Shown here one piece after another: positions 56,041 through 64,000 of a stretch of DNA of 64,000 bases; position 1 is the first letter of the stretch; the number at the start of each line of letters is the position of its first letter. The notes under the pieces were generated by a model, which saw only the letters and a list, made by a program, of their open reading frames with translations, was not told the origin of the DNA and made no database searches. Origin of the DNA: Chrysaora quinquecirrha (Eukaryota > Cnidaria > Scyphozoa > Semaeostomeae > Pelagiidae); contig JACTAT010000198.1 in assembly GCA_014526335.1 (NCBI GenBank), positions 43,468 through 107,467 on the forward strand, given 5' to 3'. The translations under genes were made by a program, and so were the position numbers.

Positions 56041-58540
56041 AAATTTCTTTGCTTTTCTTTTTACGGCTAATATATTACTAAGTATTTCACTCACCTTTGA
56101 GAAATCTGCTTCCAGTTTGGACTGTAATGTTTCAGTTGGTTTGCAAGAGTAATTAAGTGTTCTTCTGAAATCTCTTATGCTGTGTTATTGGATTTTAAAG
56201 TCGTTAGCTTAGTCACCTGTTCGTTAACCAAAGCTTTTTGCATTGTCAAATATATGATATCGAATCATGCAAGACTATTGATACAGTCACAGCTGAACAG
56301 GCTAGTTTGTCGGTATAATTGCAATGGTTGCTAAGAGAAACCAGCCGGTGGCATCCAGATTTTCTGTAGTTTAAAATAGCATTTTGCATTTCTGTTTTTG
56401 TTTGTATTTCTGTTAAAAGCTGGTTTATGGTTTTCACTTTTCAAAGTCGCGTTTTTCAGTTATTTTCTATCAGCTATATTACCAGTTTTAGAGTGATTTT
56501 CCGTTGTCTTTCGCTTTTCTGCCCTAGCGTAACAGAACCTCCAGTATACCACCATTATCTCTTTTCCTTGCGTGAATTGCTATTGTGCAGCGTTCCTTTT
56601 CACTAACATTCTATTCTAGTATTTTTCTCAATACCTGAACTCTATGCTTTTCCTTATTTCTCTGCTACAATTTACAACCCCATTAAGACTTGCTATTTAA
56701 ACTTGCTTTCTTTCAATTTCCCAGCTTGCAGTATACTGGTGATACTGCCTATTTGCATTACCATATATTGCATTGAAGATTCTTTCGAACAACTTGCTCA
56801 GTTCAGTAACAATGCGTCCAAAATCCTACTTTCAGTTCGTACTGATTCATCAGCAGTATTTGCACGAAACCATGAATTCACTTTGTTGATCTATTAGAAT
56901 TTCCCTCCAATGAGAATTACCTACCAGAATAACAGTTATATAGCTTTCGCATCTATGTATGTCCTTCTTTGTTGATTTGTTGTATTACCCTTCGTTCTAT
57001 GATATCCAAATTCCAATCGCAATTAAGCTGATCTCGAATATTTCAATTATATTCCCCACACTAAAGTTCGTATTCCTCTCAAAACTACTTGATTATAATC
57101 AACTCAATCTACCTTCCTAGCTTTGCCTTGCTCTTGCAGAAAATATCAACGAACTTCGCAAGGTGTTGTGTGATATTCTCAGCTCTATTTATTCATTTTA
57201 CTGATGTTTTCGTCCAGTTATCCTCCAAAACCAGCATTAGCGAATTCTTCTGCAAAATCGATGTTGGTGTCTAACTATTTGAGCTCCTAGTACAAACAAA
57301 AAACAACTTTGCAATCAGTTTGATAACCTTATGCCCGCTCAGAAATTTCTGTATTTATACACACAAATTCCATCCTAAGACGTCACAAATCATGCCTCAT
57401 TAGCATAAAAGCCGTTTGTTATCGTAGAAGACACGTTTTATTTCGCATCAAGCAACTGCGATAGTAGAACATCCGATTTAAATCGGCGTTTTCCTTCCAA
57501 AGATAAACGCAATCTCGGTACAACGTGTTCAACGAAATTTTTGCATGAGTAAGCCCTGACATAACCAGTTTTGTAAACTTCTCTTTTTGTCCCTCAGCCG
57601 TGGTATTAGCCGCAACTAATCATCGTAATCCATCAAATAAACGCTCGCATAGAAAACTCGATTTTATGTTATTGGAAATTGGAAATTGTTGATGTTCTAC
57701 GTGGAGCAGCTGCTCTGAAACTGCTTCTAGGAAATATTTCTTTGAATTGAATAAATTTGAATCAAGAATCCCGTAGTGTCTGTGTGTGATCTTACGCTAT
57801 GATGTGATAAGAAAGGAGTGGCGTCCAAACATTAAGTGAAGTCAGCAAAGATTAGATTTCTTATTGACTTCGGTTATTCATTTTGCTCGATTTAGTCTAT
57901 AAAAATGCAAGAACCTTTACAGATAGGGTCTCTGAGTTAAGATATCTTCAGTATTGGGTATTCATGGTTGTTACGAAACTTAGATGTTTTTTGAATAAGA
58001 AAGTGCTTTATAAGAAAGTGGTACTGAACATCTTGAAAACTAAAGAAAGTTTGATACTGGATATTTGAAACTTAAGAAAGTTCTGTTTCATATTTTCACT
58101 CATAATGCTCTGTATGTTATTTTCACTCTTCTGTTCAGTCGTTTATCTTGCTATCAAACGACTCTTATGATTATTTTCTATGGAAAACGTGGTATTAGTG
58201 CAGTGTATAAAGTGCCTTAATCTGTGCATGCACAGAAATACTGCATTTCAAAATTTTGCTAAGAAAGTCACCAGAAATTTTTAGTACTAAAAACATGAAA
58301 TATCTGAGAAAGTTACAATACTGGCCCAAAAGCTTTTTTATAAATTAAAAAGCGTGTCTATCAAGAAAGCTTTCGAGATCAATAAATAAACCTGGGTTGC
58401 TATCTGGTGTTTATTTTTCCATCTGAAAATGCTTTTCTTTGCGAAATCAATCATTTAGTGTAACAGCGGGATATTTTGTATTTTTGTGAAGAAATCTAGA
58501 ATACGTTATTTATTTCAATAAGCGTCCTCCTTTGAATAAG
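56041..58540. other. No gene seen
   Basis: AT-rich sequence with short, unsupported frames. The stretch about 57990-58355 contains repeated AAGAAAGT words and ends in AAAAAGCGTGTC, resembling the right terminus of another TACAC/T-run element whose left end I cannot place. Confidence 0.4.
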
Positions 58541-58559
58541 CGCTGTCCTTAGAGTCGTT

Positions 58560-60430
58560 CTCACTAGCAACTTTGAAAGGTTTCACAAAAATATTTGAGA
58601 AGAATAAGATAGAAACTTTGTGGAAGATTTAGAAATGAGAAAGTTTCAAGATGAAGAGTGAAGAAATTCCTTGAACATCAAGGAAGAATCATTATCACAG
58701 ATTGAAGTTTATGAAGAAGGTATCATGCATATTGGTGAGATTTCACAAATAATATTTGCGAAGAATAAGGAAGAATCATTGTGCAAGATACAGAAATAAG
58801 AAAGTTTCAAGATGAAGACTGAAGATATTTCTTGAAGAATTAGGAAGAATCATAACCACACATTGAAGTTTATGAAGAAGGTATCATTAATATTAGTGAG
58901 ATTTCACAAATAATATTTGCGAAGAATAAGGAAGAATCATTATGGAAGATTTTAAAGTAAGAAAGTTTCAAGATAAAGACTGAAGATATTTTCTGAAGTA
59001 TAAGGAAGAATCATTATCACATCTTGAAGTTTATGAAGAAGGAATCATGCATATTGGTGAGATTTCACAAATAATATTTGCAAAGAATAAGGAAGAATCA
59101 TTATGGAAGATTTTAAAATAAGAAATTTTCAAGATGAAGACTGAAAATATTTCCTGAAGTATGAGGAAGAATCATTATCACATATTGAAGTTTATGAAGA
59201 AGGAATCATGCATATTGGAAAGATTTCACAAATAATTTTTGCGAAGAATAACGAAGAAGCATTATGGAAGATTCTAAAATAAGAAAGTTTCAAGATAAAG
59301 ACTGAAGATATTTCTTGCAGGATAAGGAAGAGTCATTATCACGCATTAAAGTTTATGAAGAAGATGTCATGCATATTGGAAAGATTTCACAAATAGAATT
59401 TGCGAAGAAGAAGGAAGAATTATTATGGAAGATTTTATAATAAGAAAGTTTCAAGATGAAGACTGAAGATATTTCCCGAAGTATAAGGAAGAATCATTAT
59501 CACATATTGAAGTTTATGAAGAAGGAATCATGCATTTTGGTGAGATTTCACAAATAATATTTGCGAAGAATAAGGAAGAATCGTTATGGAAGATTTTAAA
59601 ATAAGAAAGTTTCAAGATGAAGACTGAAGATATTTCCAGAAGTATAAGGAAGAGTCATTATCACACATTGAAGTTTATGAAGAAGGTATCATACATATTG
59701 GAAAGATTTCACAAACAATATTTGCGAAGAATAAGGAAGAATCATTGTGCAAGATACAGAAATAAGAATGTTTCAAGATGAAGACTGAAGATACTTCTTG
59801 AAGTACAAGGAAGAATCATTATTACATATTGAAGTTTATGAAGAAGGTATCATTGATATTGGAGAGATTTCACAAATAATATTTGCGAAGAACAAGGAAG
59901 AGTCATTGTGCAAGATACAGAAATAAGAATGTTTCAAGATGAAGACTGAAGATATTTCTTGAATAATTAGAAAGAATCATGATCACACATTGAAGTTTAT
60001 GAAGAAGGTATCATGCATATTGGGGAGATTTCACAAATAATATTTGCGAAGAATAAGGAAGAATCATTCTACAAGATACAGAAATAAGAAAGTTTCAAGA
60101 TGAAGACTGAAGATACTTCTTGAAGTACAAGGAAGAATCATGATCACGCATTGAAGTTTATGAAGAAGGTATCATTGATATTGGAGAAATTTCGCAAATA
60201 ATATTTATGAAGAGTAAGGAAGAATCATTATGGAAGATTTTAAAATAAGAAAGTTTCAAGATGAAGACTGAAGATACTTCTTGAAGTACAAGGAAGAATC
60301 ATGATCACGCATTGAAGTTTATGAAGAAGGTATCATTGATATTGGAGAATTTTCGCAAATAATATTTATGAAGGATAAGGAAGAACTATTATGGAAGACT
60401 TAGAGATATGAAAGTTTAGGGGAATTATGT
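58560..60430. repeat. Satellite of about 161-bp units, roughly 11 copies
   Basis: The phrase GAGATTTCACAAATAATATT recurs at intervals of about 161 bases (near 58737, 58898, 59060, 59220, 59382, 59541, 59703, 59864, 60025, 60187, 60348). Each unit also has GTTTATGAAGAAGG(T/A)ATCAT and AAGTTTCAAGATGAAGACTG. Units end raggedly at both borders. No coding frame is maintained. Confidence 0.9.
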
Positions 60431-60779
60431 ATCATTAATGTTTGAGCGGTTTCAAATATAGTATTTCTGAACTATAAGGAAGATTAATAATGTAAGATTT
60501 ATAAAATGAAAGTTTCAAGTTGAAGATTGACCATATTTCTTGTAGAATAAGGAAGAATCTTGGTCGAAGACTAGAGTAGGTAGAGTTAAAATTGGGTATT
60601 TGCTGAAGAGTAGTTATGAAGAGTGAAGAGCAGTCATTGAAAAATCTGAAATGTGTGCGCTACCCATGGGTAGTGCAGATCATGACAAAGATTTCAAGGA
60701 TTCCATAAAGAATATGGAAGAATCACTTTCAAAGGTTACACATATGGAAAGAAGTTTGGCGAAGAATATTGTTAAAAAG

Positions 60780-61062
60780 TAAGGTCTTGGTCAAGCGATC
60801 AAATTTGTCAAACATTTAAAACTTTCTTTGCAAGCAAAATGTTTGATCGTTTGGCCATATCGCAAAACGTCGCTGGTCTCAAATCCTCTGCTTGCATCAA
60901 GCACAAATGTTTTTAGATTTTTTAAAACATTGCGCAACAAATTGAGCTTACTTTTTCTTTTCAAGTAATGTTTTGTGACGTGGTCTAACATTCAAACATT
61001 GCTTGTAAAGCAGGTCTAAAATGTTTGAACAACAACGTTTGATCATTTTGCGAGGCCCGAAA
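60780..61062. mobile_element. GGCC/CAAACATTG mini-transposon copy
   Basis: Left end AAGGTCTTGGTCAAGCGATC and right end (reverse complement TTCGGGCCTCGCAAAATGAT) are loosely inverted. Inside are TGTTTGATCGTTTGGCC and CAAACATTGCTTGTAAAGC. Confidence 0.5.
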
Positions 61063-61770
61063 GAATAATAAAATTTCTGGATGGTAAGAGTATTTCTTGT
61101 AAGTAAATCCCTAAGGCATAGTTATAACAGAGACGTGACCCAGAAAGAGGCACGTTTTTTGCTTAAAGAGAAAGGATAATGGGAAAATTCACTGCGAAAA
61201 GATAGGAAATTGGTTAAATGTAATTGAAAACACTCGCATTGGTTGATTAATATTTCAAAAGAAATAGCTTCTATTTGTTCCTTAGGTAAATTAATCAGAT
61301 TGAAAGACTTAACATATACTCGCTTTTTTATTCATCACCTTGCATGAAAATTGAATTTGTTAGGGTCGTTAAAAATTCGCATTTCCAACTGAGATATAAA
61401 TACATCAGTCGATTCAGCATTCTGTTAATCCCGAAATATGATTATTTGAAATAACGTTTTCAACTTTTGCAAACTTTGCAACAACCGCACAGCTTTGACG
61501 TGCGTCATGGCAGAGAAGATAATTAACAAAACTTGAAAACGTAGTTGTGAAGACTACTGGCAAATCTGCCTCGTTCTCTTGAGTTTGTTAATTCAAGACT
61601 GCCTCACTGCTCACCAAGTGCTTCACTGAGAAGATCAAGAAACCTCTGTTATTCATTTTAGAAATCCATTCTTAAGAAATCTGTCATTAATTTTTAACAG
61701 AGTGATAATTTAACAAAGTGAGCTAAGCTGAAGCCCTTCAAGGAGAAATGTTTTGCTAAGCCTATATGTT
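61063..61770. other. No feature seen
   Basis: AT-rich single-copy-looking sequence without a supported gene. Confidence 0.4.
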
Positions 61771-61774
61771 AGCT

Positions 61775-61832
61775 ATACTAGCTTGTTAGCTAGTTAGTTA
61801 TTTAGTTAGTCAGTTAGTAAGTTAGTTGGTTT

Positions 61833-61866
<34 letters not shown>

Positions 61867-62007
61867 GAGCTAGTTAGCTAGTTAGTTAGTTAGTTAGTTA
61901 GTTAGTTTTAAGTTATTTAGTTAGTTAGTTAGTTAGCTAGTTAGTTAGTTAGTTAGTTAGTTAGCTAGCTAGGTAGTTAGTTAGTTAGTTAGTTACTTAG
62001 TTAGTTG

Positions 62008-62059
<52 letters not shown>

Positions 62060-62520
62060 GGTTGGTGAGCTAGTTAGCTAGTTAGTTAGTTAGTTAGTTG
62101 GTTTTTAGTTGGTTGGTTGGTTGGTTAGTTGGTTTTTGGTTGGTTGGTTGGTTGGTTGGTTGGTTGGTTGGTTAGTTGGTTAGTTGGTTGGTTGGTTAGT
62201 TGGTTGGTTGGTGAGCTGGTTGGCTAGTTGGTTGGTTAGTTAGTTAGTTGGTTTTTGGTTGGTTAGTTAGTTAGCTAGCTAGCTAGTTAGTTAGTTAGTT
62301 AGTTAGTTACTTAGTTAGGTAGTTAGTTAGTTACTTAGTTAGTTAGTTAGTTAGTTAGCTAGTTAGTTAGCTAATTAGTTAGTTAGTTAGTTAGTTGGCT
62401 AGTCGGTTAATAAGTTAGTTAGTTATTTAGTTAGTTAGTTAGTTAGTTAGTTAGTAAGTTAGTTAGTTAGTGAGTTAGCTAGTTAGTTAATTAGTTACGT
62501 AAGTTGGTTAGTTGGCAAGC
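61775..62520. repeat. (TTAG)n microsatellite with a (TTGG)n core
   Basis: GTTA repeats with GCTA interruptions run from 61775. Between about 62095 and 62260 the unit becomes GGTT, then returns to GTTA to about 62520. It is not the TTAGGG telomere repeat. Confidence 0.92.
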
Positions 62521-62524
62521 TAGT

Positions 62525-63490
62525 CGAATTTGCTAGTAGAGTAAGCTCGTAAATTATAGAACCTTGTTACTATTAACTTTCTTTGTTAATGGGGTCACCT
62601 CGCAATGCGGTTTTAAGTATTAAGCAGAAAAAGTTATGTAACAGAAGCTAAATATAAATTATGCTGTAGCAGCAGAATTTTATAAGCGCACGCAATATCT
62701 TCATGATGTCCTATCTCACGGTTATATGGGTGCATTGTACATATTATTACATTGTACGTTGCACATATTAGTTTTTCGCATGGCCAATAAGCCTTCACAG
62801 CTAATTATAAAAAAAATCTTTCACTTTATCTTTATGAAGTAATTAATAAACTCGAAATTTGTTTAAAAATGTGTGATAACTAACTGATAATGAATCTATT
62901 TGCGAATCTTTTGCTGAAAGTCAAATGGTAATTTCCCACTAACGTAAACAGAGCCAAATGTGAAGTCACACACGCGCAAATTTTAATTTCATTTTGTGAT
63001 AAGGGTGATGTGTTTCGATTAAAAGCTGGAATGAGTTTGCCTAGTTGCCACTCTTCCATCCTAGTTCATTTTACACTTGAAAAAAACGTGTGAGTTAAGA
63101 GCAGCTGATTTTTTGTTCCTGCGTCAGAGTAATATTCACTGTAGTCATCTGGTTACTTGATGTGTTGCACAACCCTGTAGACTTATGTCATGAGTCGTAT
63201 TTCTCACTCCTTAGGCTAGTCTGATACAGAAAGTTCGCTCAGAAGTACTGAGCATTGGAGAAACTTAGCATTGGAGAAAACAGGCGATAAACTTTGAATT
63301 CACAGAATCCATTTGATTATATACCTAGACGTAACATTCCAAAAAAGGCGATAAACAGCTAATTTGACATAGTCTAGTCAGTAAGACATATACGGTATAT
63401 AAAGAAAAATTAGAATAGAATAGTCCATTATTACAAGAAAAACGTTTCGAACCTGTCACGGGTTCGTTATCGGCCAGTGAATGGATACGG
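62525..63490. other. No gene seen
   Basis: AT-rich; no splice-supported frame on either strand. Confidence 0.4.
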
Positions 63491-63497
63491 GGCATTC

Positions 63498-63800
63498 GTC
63501 ATTCATTCATTTTGAAGCATAACCTAATCAGGTGCAGCCATTGGCTAACATCTTCCTCGCATTTTTATCTGTCCTCCGCTCTCCTGCTCAGCTTTCTGAG
63601 ACTCTTCCGAGTTCGATTCCACTCCTTTAGATCATCGACCCAGTTTCTCTTTGGTCTTCCCCTTTCCCTTACTCCGTCGACATTTCCCTAAATCAACACT
63701 TTGCATATACGACCAGTTTTTATTTCATGACCATCCATCGAGCATTGGGCCATCCAATTCAATTTTTATGTAATTAGTCTAACCTCTCTCTTGATTTGGA
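63498..63800 (-). pseudogene. 3' end of a non-LTR retrotransposon (LINE)
   Basis: On -, a frame reads RERGRPKRNWVDDLKEWNRT then SLRKLSRRAEDR and a stop, the common RGRPK-x-x-W-x-D-x-x-x-EW ending of LINE polyproteins. A short 3' sequence follows and ends in ATGAATGAATGA (63498-63520 region), a typical microsatellite tail. Only the end is present, as for a 5'-truncated insertion. Confidence 0.65.
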
Positions 63801-64000
63801 TTTGTGAGTAAAGTAAACATAACCCGGGGGGGGGTAACTTCAATAGATCAGTGACGGGGGTGTGCCATTGTCGTAATAAAAATTTGACCCCAAAATTTAT
63901 CAAAATTCTAAAAAGTATACCCCAAAGTTCACAAAGAAATATTAATATAGTACATAGAAATACTCAAAAGTCTGTTTTTAGAGTTATACAGGTGACATTT
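63801..64000. other. Window end, no gene seen
   Basis: Contains a G homopolymer (63824-63833) and ACCCC/GGGG-rich words that look like the end of another repeat cut by the window. Confidence 0.35.

Noticed and set aside
57883..58068. 61-residue frame on +
   Set aside because: It lies in AAGAAAGT word repeats resembling a worn TACAC-type element.
61775..62520. Possible telomere-derived repeat
   Set aside because: The unit is TTAG/TTGG, not TTAGGG or another known animal telomere motif.
1..64000. CRISPR arrays, bacterial operons, phage or plasmid features
   Set aside because: Spliced animal genes and eukaryotic transposons throughout; the direct repeats are tandem satellites or element words without regular unique spacers.

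Overview
The window is nuclear DNA from an invertebrate animal. Genes are split by many GT-AG introns of roughly 0.2-5 kb, mixed with intronless receptor and channel genes, in an AT-rich background crowded with small DNA transposons. A cilia gene, a beta-spectrin, an intronless DEG/ENaC channel and an intronless class A GPCR would fit a cnidarian such as an anemone or coral, but that placement is a guess and nothing here proves it.

Layout: (1) 198-515 (-) is the first coding exon of an unrecognised gene that runs off the left edge. (2) 1527-13894 (-) is a complete 16-exon gene of 538 codons for basal body orientation factor 1 (BBOF1/CCDC176). (3) 15244-16689 (-) is an intronless DEG/ENaC-type channel. 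(4) 19418-24397 is a P-element (THAP9-like) DNA transposon with 62-bp terminal inverted repeats and a 7-bp flanking duplication. It carries two convergent genes: a zinc-finger protein on + and a frameshifted THAP/RNase-H-like transposase on -. (5) 25456-27372 (-) is a tentative three-exon gene for a small secreted acidic protein. (6) 29292-45234 (+) is the 5' part of a beta-spectrin (beta-heavy-like) gene, 15 visible exons, in which the exon for the first half of the second calponin-homology domain cannot be found. (7) 52041-53066 (-) is an intronless class A GPCR whose 3' end has been copied several times into a degenerate tandem array downstream. (8) 53-64 kb holds no gene I can support; it contains transposon copies, a roughly 161-bp satellite, a TTAG microsatellite and the 3' end of a LINE.

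The host genes are not an obvious functional cluster (cilium polarity, membrane skeleton, ion channel, receptor). The most unusual signal is in the repeats. Several miniature transposons share a terminal design (TACAC, a T-run, then a short word), and each copy is filled internally with repeats of its own inner word. That word differs between copies: GTTGCTTA, GTTCCTTA, GTTTCTTA, TGTTCTTA. Other element families here (CTGTACTGC, CCACCACAGTA, CAAACATTG, GCGGCTT) show the same iteration of a subterminal word, in some cases growing into minisatellites inside the element.

Limits: exon calls come from reading splice sites and family resemblance by eye. Percent identities, family assignments and copy numbers were not computed.
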